Source of the DNA: Sipunculus nudus
Taxonomy: Eukaryota; Annelida; Sipuncula; Golfingiida; Sipunculidae
Length of the DNA: 64,000 bases
Reading direction: 5' to 3'
NCBI GenBank assembly: GCA_026874595.1
Contig: CM049315.1
Span: 15,252,164-15,316,163 of the forward strand
Below the pieces are notes generated by a model. That model was not told the DNA's origin. It made no database searches and saw nothing but the letters and a program-made list of their open reading frames with translations. Every line of letters begins with the position of its first letter. The stretch's first letter is position 1. Position numbers and translations under genes: made by a program. Shown here piece by piece: positions 1 to 12,096 of this stretch.

Positions 1-821
1 AGAAATAGCACTTATTTTAGAATCACAGGTTTTACTTGACCCCGCCCTACAATATGGCCCAAAAATGTTACCTACGATTGACAAAAACCAGATTTTACTA
101 AGTTGACGGTCAGACGTGCTTCGCTGAGTCTTTCGAATAGGTCTCGAAGAATTTGCAGATGTTTCTCCCAGGTGTCGCTGTACACGATGAGATCATCAAT
201 ATATGCGTCGCAGCCCTGAATGTCCTTGACAACCATATGGAAGAGGCGCTGGAACGTGGCTGGCGAGTTCTTCATGCCAAACGGCATAACTTTATACTGG
301 TACATTCCTTGCGGCGTCACAAATGCGGACACTTCTTTCGCTCGTTCTGTCAGCGGAACTTGCCAGAATCCTTTTAGCAAGTGAAACTTGGAGACATATC
401 TGGAGCTACCGACTCTATCAATACAATCATCGATCTTCGGAATCTGGAACGTGTCAGTCTTGGTGACAGAGTTCTGTTTTCGATAATCGGTGCACATACG
501 GTTACTTCCATCAGGTTTGGGCGAAAGAATACATGGTGAACTCCAGTTACCAGATTCAATAAAATCATTGTCCAGCAAATATTTGACCTCATCTTGAAGA
601 TACTTTTTCTTTTCTGGATTCAGTCTATAAGGATGCTGCTTGACTGCGCTTGCCTCGCCAACATCGACGTCATTGCACAATATGTTATTTCGCGGTGGAA
701 TGTCACTAAACAAATGTTTATAATTCTGCAGCAGGTACATGAGGTCTTGTTGTTGTGCGGTAAGGTGTGATAGTTTGGCATACAGGTTGTTAAGCACGTC
801 TTGAGTTTTTAGTGGTTCCAC
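1..821 (-). pseudogene. Retrotransposon reverse transcriptase domain, inactivated and truncated by the window
   Basis: Reading frame from 821 down to a stop at 72-74 encodes a Gypsy-type RT. Visible are the DVG...KQHPYR entry segment, the SPC-LSPKPDG and CTDYRKQN motifs, FVTPQGMYQYKVMPFGM and the catalytic YIDDL. Motif A reads SKFHLLKGFW: the first catalytic Asp is His, which should abolish polymerisation. The same frame continues past the in-frame stop with a recognisable TFLGHIVG segment and a further disruption near position 15. The frame overlaps the preceding integrase-tail frame (790-1146) by about 30 bases. Confidence 0.85.
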
Positions 822-1146
822 ACTGAATGTCTACATCACACTTACAATCAGTATCCACTCTAACTGGGTCAGGGTCAGTTTTTACACAATTAACAGCAGT
901 AACATTATGTACAACATCTGATGTGCTATTTCTGTCATAATATGGTTTCAACATGTTAACATGGAACAGTTGTTTTTTCATACGCCTATCTGGTATATTA
1001 TTTAAATCAATGACTTTCTTATCAACAATGTAAGGACCAAAATACCTAGCTTGCAGAGGTCTGCCAGGGATGGGTAGTAAGGCAAGGACCTTTTCACCAG
1101 GCTCTAACGTCCTACTTACAGTGTGCTTGTTATACTTTGTTTTCAT
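790..1146 (-). pseudogene. Integrase C-terminal (GPY/F-like) tail of the retrotransposon
   Basis: A 118-codon frame holds the segment that normally closes Gypsy integrases: a PGEKVLALLP strand, RYFGPY (the GPY/F-like core), then FHVNMLKPYY. It sits between the integrase core on its 5' side and the RT on its 3' side. This junction fixes the unusual integrase-then-RT order. The frame differs from the flanking frames, showing frameshift decay. Confidence 0.75.
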
Positions 1147-1163
1147 TTAACTTTGTGCAGATT

Positions 1164-1925
1164 TTAGATTAGACTTTGCAATCTCACAAGCATTGTGTGG
1201 TTAGGGCGAAAGTCTGAGACATACTGCAATAAACTGAGAGAATCAGGATTTTCACACAAGAGTTTCTCTTTAAGCAGTTTTAATGGACCGCGAACTGAGT
1301 TTCCATAAACTAGTTCAAAGGGACTGAAACCCAATGACTCTTGAAAAGATTCTCTTACAGCAAACAGCAATAGGTGGATTTCTTCATCCCAGTCTTTCTG
1401 TGTGTCATAACAATAGGTCCTGATCATGTTTTTTTTTATGTTTGGTAAAATGCTCGAGGGCGCCCTGACTTTCAGGTTGGTATGGCGAAGAACTGTACTG
1501 TTTTATACCTAGCTCAAGCATATCTTGCTGAAATAAGTCAGACATAAAATCAGACCCTTGGTCAGACTGGACGGATTTTGGTAATCCAAAAGTTGTAAAA
1601 AATTTGGTTAGAGCCTTGACAATACATTTTGCATTGATTTTTCGCAATGGTTTTGCCCCAGGGAGCCTGGTAGATGTACACATTATTGTCAGCAAGTATT
1701 CATGTCCAGATTTTGTTTTGGGCAGTGGTCAACACAATCAACAATAATCCTACTAAATGGTTCCTCGACCGCAGCAATAGGCCTAAGTGGGGCTTTAGGA
1801 GGATTCTGATGGGGATTGCCTACTATCTGGCATGTATGGCATGATTTAGAGTATTGTTCAACATCTGTGCTGAGGTTAGGCCAATAGAAGTGTGTACTAA
1901 CTTTCTGATCAGTTTTATTTATACC
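1164..1925 (-). pseudogene. Integrase catalytic core and zinc-binding N-terminus, broken
   Basis: Two frames (1405-1695 and 1164-1427) plus uncalled stretches give an rve-type integrase. In order: HFYWP and CHTC of the HHCC zinc domain (about 1820-1900), an IIVDCVDH segment with the first catalytic Asp (near 1720), QSDQGSDF with the second (near 1550), and YQPESQG with the catalytic Glu (near 1470). The distal part holds WDEEIHLLLFAVRE and FSPFELVYG. Frame changes separate these pieces, so the catalytic triad is never in one open frame. Confidence 0.8.
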
Positions 1926-2640
1926 TTAATATCCAGACAAAGGAGCCTCATGTGCCATGCTTATAATTTCATTGCGATAGCTTTTGGGCATTACTATTTG
2001 ATGTTTGCTGGCCCACTCATCATCAGCGCATACATCAGATGGTCGCCATTTACGCATAAGCACTCCATTTTTAACATAGAAACAAACTTGGTTTAGTGAC
2101 AGTCCATCTGTAGAAACTGCCTTGGGAAACAAACATGAAATATCAGGGTCCTTATGCTGTTCCGCGATAAGTTCTGACCTTGAAAATGCAGCATCATGTA
2201 CGGGCGAGTGGGTAGATGAGTCATTAGTAACTCCCAGAGTGTTATTATCTAGAACATTATCCTCATGTGTGTTTTTCTTAGCTATAGATCTAGTTACAGC
2301 ACATGGGTGATACAAACCAGGAATTTCCTGATTTTCAGGATCAGTGTCCTGATTAAGTGACGCCTTTTCTGTCACTAATAGTAAAGGCTGTACTTTTTCA
2401 CCTGCAACATCATTGCCTTGTAGCAACTGAATTCCCTTAGAGGGTAAAGTAGATCTTATGCCCACAGTAATATTCCCAGAAATCAAATCTGACTTTAAAT
2501 GTACACTGTGATACGCAACTGAAGTATGCTTGTCTGAAAACACACCATTAACAAGTACATGTGCACCAGTAAAAGACCTATTAGAAAATATCAAAGTGTT
2601 TGCTAACATGAGAGTTTGGTCTGAACCTGTGTCCCTCAAA
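1926..2640 (-). pseudogene. Retropepsin-like protease and linker into integrase
   Basis: A 237-codon frame starts with RDTGSDQTL, the aspartic-protease DTG active-site motif. It continues through the HLKSDL and IQLLQGNDVAG segments typical of Gypsy proteases, then CAVTRS and an acidic linker. It ends in the first zinc ligand region of integrase (ISMAHEAP) at a stop at 1926. The annotated start is only the first Met of the open frame; the domain probably began upstream. Confidence 0.75.
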
Positions 2641-3227
2641 AAATAGGGATAGAATCTGAAAAATCACTTAAAAGTGATACAAAACCATCATTTATGAATG
2701 GCTCAAAATACTCCATTTCAACGTCAGGAAAGGAATCTACTACCTTAATTTTATAAAACAAAGAACTGACACTGACATTGTCAGTCATAAACTCTTTTTC
2801 AGAGTCACAAAAGGAATCGCCATCCTTATTACAATCAAACTCCTCATGGGAATCAACAGAGGAATTTTCCTCAGCAGAAACAAACTTCTGTTTGTCATAA
2901 GCGGACCTAGCCTCACTTGAAATACTCTCGCAAGAGTTATAAAAAGGACTTAGCTTTATTTATAGGATACTCCTCGCTGGAGTCTTGGAAGGACCTAGCC
3001 TCATTTAATTCCTCGCAGGAATCAAATGAGGTTTTTACCCCGCAAGCTACGGATTCTTCTTTGGAGTCTTACGGCACCAGAGCCTCCGTAGCATCAACCT
3101 CTGTTTTAGAGTCAATAAAGGAATTGTACCCCTTATTTACATAAAAAGAGCTTGGCTCTTGTACTATGCTATGCATAAATTTTAAAACAAAACCAGAAGG
3201 TTAGCTCTTTGGTTTATTAGCAAGTTT
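2641..3227 (-). other. Degenerate gag-protease linker with short acidic repeats
   Basis: No long frame on the minus strand. The sequence is an irregular series of short units rich in GAGTC/GAATC and AAGGA, giving Ser-, Glu- and Asp-rich peptides in fragments. It lies between the zinc knuckle and the DTG motif, so it is probably decayed polyprotein linker. Confidence 0.5.
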
Positions 3228-4337
3228 CTAGCAGGGAGATATTAGATGACTTTCATTTTTGCAGTAATTACATATTTTCTTTGAAAATGACTGATCTTTG
3301 TTGGACTCAGACAGAGTGGACATGGACTGAGCTGTAGCAATGGTCTTTGTTGAACTATCAAGTCTACTAGTACTGGGTGACTGCGCCTTAAACTTCTTTT
3401 GACCATACTGATTTACATTCTTGTTTGTGAATGAGAGGTTTGATTTGCTAGTGAAGGACATTTCGTGTGTTAATGAATAATCATCAGCTAATTGAGCAGT
3501 AATGTCAAGTGTTTCAGGACTTTTCTCATCAAGAAAAGTTTTAACATCTGCGTTAATGCAGCGCTTAAATTCTTCAAGCAGAATCAACTGGCGCAAATTG
3601 TCATAATCTTTCATTACATTTTTAGAACTACACCTGCTCTTTCGTCCTAGCAAATTCTACATAGGGCTGATTTTGCGCTTTTCAAAATTTCTGAATTTCT
3701 GGCGGTAAGCCTTCGGAACTAACTCATAACCTTTTAGGATTAACCGTTTAACCTGGTCATAGTCAGCAGCGGCGTCTACTGAAAGCTCTGTATAAATTTC
3801 TCTGGCCTTACCCGTCAATACACTTTGTTATAGCTTAGTCCAATTTTCCTTAGGCCATTTTAAATTTTCAGCTACCATCTCAAAGTGTAATGAATATTTA
3901 TCAAGCTCTTTTTCCCGAAAAGTTGGAAGAAGTCTAATGTGTTAAGTAACAACATAAACTGTGAGTTGGGGCAGCATGTAGGCCATGTTCTAATTTAAAT
4001 CCTTTTAACTCGTATTGTTTTAACTCAAATTCTTTTTCTCTCTCATGTTCTTCCCTTTCTAACTGTTTTAATGCTAGCTCATGATGCATTTCTAACTTTT
4101 TTAATTCTTACTGCATAGCAAGGCTGTCATTTTTTTATGTTCCCACTTCACTCTCTTCAATTAAACCTTTGCTAACTAGACCTTGCATGATTTTAGCAAT
4201 GATATTAGGCTTTCTCAAAGCTTTTTCACACCAAGTCCTAAGTGTTGTCCCAAACGCAACAACTGATCTTTTGTGAACTGTTCAAGTTGATCAGGGTCTG
4301 GATCTTCAAAAAATGCCTCAGGTATGAAATCTGCCAT
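3228..4337 (-). pseudogene. Retrotransposon gag with CCHC zinc knuckle, broken
   Basis: The likely gag start is the ATG at 4337-4335, followed by about 40 codons of an acidic then LGQHLGL-containing N-terminus before a stop. After a Glu/Lys/Leu-rich region with several breaks, a 141-codon frame (3653-3228) carries a capsid-like helical segment (LRQLILLEEFKRCI, TFLDEKSPETLD). It ends with a CX2CX4HX4C zinc knuckle, CNYCKNESHLISPC. Confidence 0.75.
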
Positions 4338-4445
4338 GTTAAGATGTTAAAACAATAAGAAAACCACTGAGATAAATCTTGTTAACAATGTATTGTAAAC
4401 AATGTGTCTAGGTCAAGGCCTAATAAATTTTTAAAACTATTATTC

Positions 4446-4464
4446 CTCCCGGACAAGCCCACAA
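4446..4464 (-). other. Putative primer-binding site, tRNA-Pro-like
   Basis: On the minus strand, just inside the LTR, the sequence TGTGGGCTTGTCCGGGAGG resembles the tRNA-Pro-type primer site used by many retroelements (TGGGGGCTCGTCCGGGA). About 8 bases separate it from the LTR end. The match is imperfect and was judged by eye. Confidence 0.5.
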
Positions 4465-4469
4465 TTTTA

Positions 4470-5400
4470 TGTTACGGAACCTAATAACATAAGATAACGC
4501 GATCGTGATCAGCACAAATTTTGTTACGGAGATAAAAAAATCAGATTCTGTTGCACTAGGCATCGTGAAGTGTCTAGGGGAATGACTAAAGAAGACAGTG
4601 TGTTTTTGTTAACAAATAATTATAATTTATTCTTAGAACAATCCTTACATTACAATACACTAAATCAATACAATTACACAGTATAACAATAAAAATGTAC
4701 AGTACCAGAGTGTCCGGATCCTTGTCTTTGATTTTTGGATACCAACACGTCACAGCTCAACAAGAGTCCTTTAACACCAATAATCCACGTAAATAGTATT
4801 AATCCAAAGGCAAACTGGAGACGGTCTGTATTAAATTGGTATAAAATCCGTTTAATATCTGACACCACTGCAATTATCGGAAAAGGTCCAAAAACTGACG
4901 AGAGAGTAAAACTTTTGATGCTCGTCCGTATTTCCCCTATCTGCCGGCTCTAAACACACCCCTAATTTATAGCTTATCACCCGAAAATTAAAAAAAAAAT
5001 GGAAAATTCCAAAGAACAATACACACGCACATTATCAGACCCGAAACATCTAAAACAAAAAAAAAAGAACGCTGTATCTCTACGCTTCAGACCCCCCCCC
5101 CCCCCCCACGCGAGCCAGCGCCCAATTATACTTAATCAAATTTGTCTATACAATAGATAGTGTATAACGTTGATCATGTACTAATTCTTACAATTCCTGA
5201 CAGTTATTGGGTTCTGGTTGATAACGCTACCGTGTCTAATTATTGCAACCGCTTGAGAGCTCCATTTCTGTGTCTATATCACAAATAGCTAAGTGTACAT
5301 GCTTTCGGTTTTACTGGATGAAATGTTTGGTTGTCTAATTTTTATTTTAATGTATGCATGATTACGGCCTTAGATCCGTAAGAAGAGCACATATCGTAAC
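4470..5400 (-). repeat. Upstream (5') LTR of the Gmr1-like element
   Basis: Starts TGTTACGGAACC on the plus strand and ends near ATATCGTAAC, giving TGTTAC/GTAAC inverted termini. Its inner ~230 bases closely match the solo LTR at 9133-9921 (shared GTCTAGGGGAATGA, TTGTTAACAAATAA, ACACTAAATCAATACAAT). On the minus strand AATAAA lies near 4622-4630. A 16-base C run (about 5092-5107) is internal. The element's other LTR is outside the window, so target duplication cannot be checked. Confidence 0.75.
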
Positions 5401-6339
5401 CATTCGACCATGAAAGCTCTTGCTTAATAACCAGACCGGTCCTTGTGGGAGACCCTGCAAAGTCTTAAATAAGTTATGGTGAATTATGTTCTGCTAGCCT
5501 CTCGGCGAAAATAGTATATTTATTAGTTTGAACGTTAAAGTAAAGGCTGTTACACAAGTATTTATAATGGACCCTAAAAGTTAGATAATGTTCCCATTTA
5601 CATCCCATTCCCATTTTCATCATCCGAACCAGTTTAAATGAAATATCACTTAAATATTGCACATTTCAAATTAATCACTCCATTTTATTGATTTTAAAAC
5701 ATATACATAAGCTCCAATTTTCTCAGCACCTGATGCATGGATTTCCCCTGTACGGAAGTCATGACTCATTCACCTTGGATAGCTTTTTCCGTTGTATGAG
5801 CCAATTATATATTTTAAACAGTATTTCAATGGTAAATGTTCTGAAAAGATATCGGCGCGATTTTGTCTGCCGATTTATGGCCTCGCACTAAGCGACGAGC
5901 GCTGTCACATTATGTAGTTATCGGCCAAGATAATCAGTTTGCTCGACCTCTTTATCTTTGGATTACTGTCGCTCCCGTGCACTCACTACAAGATTTCACT
6001 TTCGCCCTTTAAAATCGACCGACGGCTATTTTCCGACCGCAAACTACAAGCCTTATCGGCCGGATGTCGAGAAACCTAGCGATCCAATTTTGTAGGCATA
6101 GGAGTAAAAACTTTAATTTGAATATAAATGTACCCAAATATCGCTAACCCTTTTTCTTTTACTGGTTCAATAGCTAATTTGAAACTGGCAAATATCTGTT
6201 ACATGAAATAATTGTCCAACAAATTCATATATTTTGCCCTGGACTATGACGCAATGTGCTTTTAACAGATAAATATTCCGGACCTTCTGCAAAGTTTAAA
6301 ACAAAGTTGCAATCCATTTCTATACAAATTTGACCAAAA
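5401..6339. other. Non-coding, nothing recognised
   Basis: AT-rich sequence with only short chance open frames on both strands. No domain, repeat family or RNA gene was recognised. Confidence 0.5.
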
Positions 6340-7897
6340 GTTGCGACGGTTAGGTAATATGGAGCCTTAACAATGTTGTTTGGGTCAGGTAACACGATGA
6401 TTAAGTTCATTTCATTGTGGTTACTAGAATACCTTGTCATAGTTACTGATAAATGCGTCGCCCCTAACCTTTTTTTGCTATATTCGTATAACAAATTGCC
6501 ATTAATGCGTATCTATACGATTCATCAACCAGACAACAGGCGTTTCCTGTATCGACCGTGCTTTATCATTTCACTTTTATTAGAAAGTATAACACAGACC
6601 TCTGTCTGCATATCCAGGATATTTTCTTAGGACATGAGGTCACTATCACTGCTTTGAGGGGGACCTAGCTGTCCTGGCTTCGCGTGAACGTGCTCTTTAT
6701 CATTATTTCTTTGTGCTTCGTTACTGATATGTACATCTTATCGAATTCTTTCGACTTTTTAAAAGTACTTCCTGGTCGATAATGGCCATTAATAATCCGT
6801 CATTATTTATTTTGTGGGTTTACTTTGGAGTGTGTGTCTTTGACACGTATCCGAGGTACTCATTGGTTTGTCACATTCATACAGCATCGGCGACATTACT
6901 GTCCTCTGGTAACTTTGTCACGTTGCCATTCTCGTAACCAAATATGCTTAATGTTCGGTTATTATTAAGAGCCCCACGGGAGCTTATTGTACTTCGGGTT
7001 AGCGTCCTCACTTTGAATCAGCTCCAAGGTATTCAGAAGATTAAAATATACCTGGTTTAATGTACATACATACACAAGAGTGTTAATATTAGCCTATAAG
7101 TACCCATTATCCTTGCATAAACCACAACAAAAATCCCATGTAAATAAATGCATTTTGTTATTATATACTTTGCACATAAAGTAATTAACCCGTTACAGAA
7201 ATGCCTACAGACACGGTTGAAACTGAAGTGAACATGGAGCCTTAACAATGCGTTTGGGTCAGGTAACACGAAGAATTAGTTTTTTTCATTGATGGTTGCT
7301 AGAATACCTTGTAATGGTTACTGATAAATGCGTCGCCCTATACTTACTTTTTATATTCGTAAAACAAATTCTCATAAATTCATATAAATACGATTCGTCT
7401 ACCAGGCAGCGGTCCTTTACTGTATCGGCCGTGCTTTATCAATCACTTTTATTCGAAAGTATAACACAGGCCTTTGTCGGCACATCCAGGATATGTTCTT
7501 AGGACACTATCACTGTTTTGAGAGGGGCCCAGCTCTCCTGGCGTCGTGTGAACGTGCATTATATCATTATTTCACGAGGATTATGTTTACACAGTTTGAA
7601 CTGTTGACACGTTCTCACATATAGTTCCAGGTATATGATAAGGACAGCTTTCATGTACATGTGGATCTGTGCTTCGTTAATGGTATGTACATCTTATCGA
7701 ATTCTTTCAACTTTTTAAGCCTTCCCGGTCGATAAATCCCATTAATACTCAGTCATTAGTAATGTTTTGCTGTTTTACATTGGGAGTGTGTTTCTTATTA
7801 CGTGTATCTGAGTTGCAGCCTGTTTCCACATTTATACAGCATCGGCGACTCATGTTATCTGTGGTCACCTTGTCACGTGACCATCCTCGTTCTCGAC
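6340..7897. repeat. Diverged direct duplication, two ~600-bp copies
   Basis: Copy 1 spans about 6357-6943 and copy 2 about 7232-7896. Shared landmarks in the same order are GGAGCCTTAACAATG, TTACTGATAAATGCGTCGCCC, GACCGTGCTTTATCA or its variant, GTATGTACATCTTATCGAATTC and CATCGGCGAC. Copy 2 carries an extra ~75-90 bp before the TGTACATCTT landmark. The offset grows from about 875 to 955 bp. Neither copy has a convincing frame; origin unknown. Confidence 0.7.
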
Positions 7898-9132
7898 TAT
7901 GCCTATAATTCGGGTTGTCTGAGATTAGAAATTGTAGCGCAATGAGACCCACAACTTTTATCAAATTTGGTTAAAACCTTGACGAAAACAAATGAATCGC
8001 ATGAACTCTTTTCATTTTGGGTTATAAAGCTTGCCTTTATTTGTGGAATTTACAAGCACATTTCCATGTTGACCACAGACTAGATTTTAGTGAAATGCTA
8101 TCTCAGATAAGACTCACACGTCGCTTGTGTCTTTCCCCATTGTGTCTTGATGTGACAACGGCTTAACATCGCGGTAAGATTGGGACCCATCGGAAGTAAG
8201 TAAAGTTTGGCATACTTTTAATTCTTTTCTTATTCGGGTTGACATCGGGATAACATCGGAACACATCTGGACACAATGTTCAAACATCCAGGGGCAGCAA
8301 AAGTTGGTCTGAAACACTATAATAAAATAAGGTTGCAGCGGCTGGAAAAGGGGTTTGGGGGTCCCCCCCCCCACCCGATCCGCTTCTGACATTGAATGAC
8401 ATAGGGAGTACATGCCATCCCGATGTTAACTTGTAACACGTTACCCCGACGTGTCCCGGTATCTTGTATTTGACTAAATAGTTATCTGGTTTTATGTAAT
8501 AAAAGAAGAAGCTGTTTGTCGAACAAAGGACAACTCCTCAAAATGGCTGTCTTGAAAAAAGAATTTCCCTGGTGTGCTCTATAGATTTACGGCCATTTAT
8601 ATGGATATCTACACGGGGGAAACAGAAAGAACATAGTTACAACAATGTATTTCAATTAAGGTTAGTTTTAAGACTTACTGTTAGTACAGTTAATATAGAA
8701 ATATAAACCAGTCGTCACTATTTGTACTAATATCTTTTGTGTGGTGTACAAGAGCTTCATAAGTATGTGTTTACTCGTTTTTAAGTTATAATAAATGTGA
8801 AATGTTTTGTAAGAATACAGATAACCATGGGTGATCAGAAAGAAAATAGATAACAAAAATAATTAATAAATTAATCTGCCATATATCAACAGGCAACTTT
8901 GTACATTTTAATGTATCGCTTGTGTGGTTTTGTGGTTTCATCTGCGCGAGCACAAAGGTCACAAGGCATTTATCAAAACGACAAGGACTTGCTACGGTAG
9001 ATGATCAAACTTGTGTAACATTCAACCAGGGCGCCTTACCTGGTATGTTTGTGTTTGTGATCTTCAAACAAGGTAAGTGGTAAAGCATGTGTGTTTTAAG
9101 TGAAAACTAGCTTGTGAAAATGTTACCAATAG
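7898..9132. other. Non-coding, nothing recognised
   Basis: No supported gene. A short C run lies near 8362-8372, and the stretch is otherwise unremarkable AT-rich DNA. Confidence 0.5.
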
Positions 9133-9921
9133 TGTTACGGAACCTAATTTAATCAGATCACGTATGCGTGATAAATATAAATTTTAAATGGAGTTTAAAA
9201 ATCAGACTCTGTAACACTAGGCAGTGTGAAATGTCTAGGGGAATGAATAAAGAAGTCAGTGGTTTATTGTTAACAAATAACTATAATTTTTTCTTAAAAC
9301 AACCCTAACAACACAATACACTAAATCAATACAATTATACAGTTAAACAGCGTTCTAGCAACAAGTCAATACAATCACACAGAAAGATAATGGTACAGTA
9401 CCTCGATACCAACACCATCACAACGATAAGTCCTTTGAATGTAAACTCTCGGAGAATGACAGTCCAGTGGAAAGTTCTTGCAACAACACAGAAAGTAAAC
9501 TGAAGTCCAAATGTATAAAATCCAGGAGAAAATCTTTGAAAATGTATAATTGCCGCATTCGTCGGATAAGGTCTTAGAATCTGACACACGCTTCTGCGTC
9601 CGCTGGTATCTGCTCTGCTGTCTGCCCCCTGGTTCTAAAAAACATCCCCTTTATATACCTTCACACCTCATGCCGGGAATTTTCCACCTCTCGAACAGGC
9701 TATAAGGACCCTACTCAACAGTAAACCAGAGTTTCTGGAATTCTCTAGAAAGAATAGCGCTGTGTATCTCCACACACCAGGCTCATCACGTGACCCATGA
9801 CCAGGCGTGAAAACTCAAGGCTCACATGACAACGAGAGTTCAACTAGTACGGATTAAACATAAAATGTACCAACAACACGAGTTTCGCCCGTGTCAAACA
9901 ATAAAAAGAGCATCTGTAACA
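9133..9921 (-). mobile_element. Solo LTR of the same Gmr1-like family
   Basis: Begins TGTTACGGAACC and ends CATCTGTAACA, closely matching the start of the LTR at 4470. It is flanked by ATAG (9129-9132 and 9922-9925), or AATAG if the terminal A is counted as flank, as expected for target duplication. No gag or pol lies next to it, so it is a solo LTR left by LTR-LTR recombination. Orientation matches the element at 1-5400. Its outer ~550 bp diverge strongly from that copy. Confidence 0.8.
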
Positions 9922-12090
9922 ATAGTTGCGTATGAATGTGCTATCCGGAACTACAGTGGGTTATGAAACGTTAATAGTATATACAGGGTTCTACAGTGTG
10001 TATGGGTGAAAAAGCTTATTTCTTTGTCAACGATGGTTAGATATTATATATTGAACCGTGTTAAACATTGAAAAAAGTACATAATTTTTCTAAACAAATG
10101 ATGAAATTAAATATTGCACGAACAAACTATCCTGATAGTTCCCTAATTCTTTGGCAGGCTTGAATGAAGTGGGATCATAAGATAAAAGCGTTCGGAACAT
10201 GGCTAACGGCCGAGGAGTTGTAATGGGGGTGCCCCCACTCTGATGCGGAATTGTTAAACTCTAGGTGATGGACCCAGAGGACTAGGTTTATCATTAGCTT
10301 ATTACTGTGAAAAAAATGTATATGATTGTAGACCATTTCTGTCGCACCACGTTTTCTAACCTTTTTTATGCACCAAATGAATCTGGTAAACAGGAGTTAA
10401 CAATTCTATGTCATTTTTTTATGCCTTCTTAGTTTATATTGTATGGTACAGTTGTTAGTTTCAATGTTACAACTTCTTTATGAATTTACACGTGCCTGTT
10501 TATTATCTGAATACCGTTGGGGTATATGCATACATGTGTATATGTTGATATTACGCCTTTACCCGCGACTCGTCTTTGTACTTCCAGATCAATCAAATTA
10601 TATCTTATGTATCAGCATAAGATATTGTATCTCAGTAAACGTGAGAAATAAACATTCACTGCATGTTGGATAAAGAAGAACATGTCCTACATGATTACGT
10701 GTCTTTAAACAATGTTTATTACATGAGTAGAAAAGTCGCAAGTTCAATTATATCCCATGAGAGATAAAATTAGACCACCAATTTCTTTTCATACGTCCTA
10801 TCAGCACACACTTTAATCTTATAATCTCCATTTATTATGTGGCAAATAAAATAAATCCCCTGCAAAGAATACTTTGCCCACATTATCATTTATAGCCTTA
10901 TCATTGTGGTACCAGCTTATCTGAAGTTAAGAGGATATTCGTGCACTTTATGCATAATGTTCAGACCTCTTCATACGTTCTTAAGGCAGGAGAATATCAG
11001 CATTTTATATTAAACAATTCATTTTGCTACAGATTGACGGTACACTGTATACGTTTTTCTATTCTGCCAATTACTTTTATATTCGTATGTTAAGTATGAA
11101 AATCTATATATAAATAGTCAGTTCTAGACTGTATTTCACATGAAATACTATCGTATCAATTGATTAGTCATACAGGCCGTATACCGATTCCTTTTTGCAA
11201 GAGTGTATATCTATGAATTAAGAAAGTATTAGGATACTTCCGGATGTTGAAACAAATGCTGCTATCCATAGGTTGGTATATATTTGAACAAAATATTTAT
11301 CATTACAACACTCATGTTTTCATTATTCTTCCCACGGGTGAGTTGAAGATAGGAAGGACAGTTTATATATCTCCAACCCACGAGTATAGATAATAAAATT
11401 ATTAAGGTTTTATTATATATTTTTATATCACGTCATTCATTGTTATAATAATATTACATATAAAATTAATAAATACAGTAATAATAATAGTTATTATTTT
11501 TATTATTATCGGAAAAATTAATACGCAGTGGGGTTCTGTAAAATTGTCTCGCGTTTACCATGCATGTATGACCCACGCCTTGTAAAACTGTACGAGATGC
11601 ATTGGATTTCATTAGGCTATAACCAATACTTAGCATGCCTAAGACAACCCTCTACTAATAACCAAATCATCTTTTTTCTTGAAGTCCTCTGAGCTTCAAT
11701 TTACACAAAGAATGTTTCATAAACTTTCATTTTCCTATAGTCATGTATTGTTTCCATTTGTTTTCATAGTAGGCCTAGATGATTTTTATGTACATCTATC
11801 ATTGTTTTATCAGTCCAGCAATGATGATGTGGTACCCTTGTTGCTTATCGGGGAAAATATTCTAACTCACAATTCCTACACTTGTTTTCCTATCTCGTTT
11901 TCCAAAACGCATTTCTTTGTGTGATTTCTGGAATGCATAATTTGCTATTCTTTGCTTACCTTTTTAAGCAGGGGGTTTCCTGGAGATTTAGTAATCTTGA
12001 AATCATATTACTGAACCACGTGCATAAAATATTCCCTGGGAAAAGCTCAAGATTAAAATATGCAATACCAGTTCATTACAAACCTATTTA
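9922..12090. other. Non-coding, nothing recognised
   Basis: AT-rich DNA with short chance frames only. No domain or repeat boundary was found. Confidence 0.5.
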
Positions 12091-12096
12091 TTTATA

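Larger units (their letters stand above)
1..5400 (-). mobile_element. Decayed Gypsy-type LTR retrotransposon, Gmr1-like domain order, 3' part cut by window start
   Basis: Minus-strand element read from high to low coordinates: LTR (4470-5400), tRNA-like primer site, gag, protease, integrase, then reverse transcriptase running off the window. Integrase lying before reverse transcriptase is the order known for Gmr1-like Ty3/Gypsy elements; ordinary Gypsy elements have it after RNase H. Each domain is recognisable but split by stops and frameshifts, so the copy is dead. RNase H and the second LTR would lie left of position 1. Family placement rests on domain order and remembered family features, not an alignment. 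Confidence 0.85.

Noticed and set aside
4470-9921. One element bounded by the LTRs at 4470-5400 and 9133-9921
   Set aside because: The DNA between them has no gag or pol, while gag-pol lies on the other side of the 4470 LTR with a primer site. The 9133 copy has its own target duplication.
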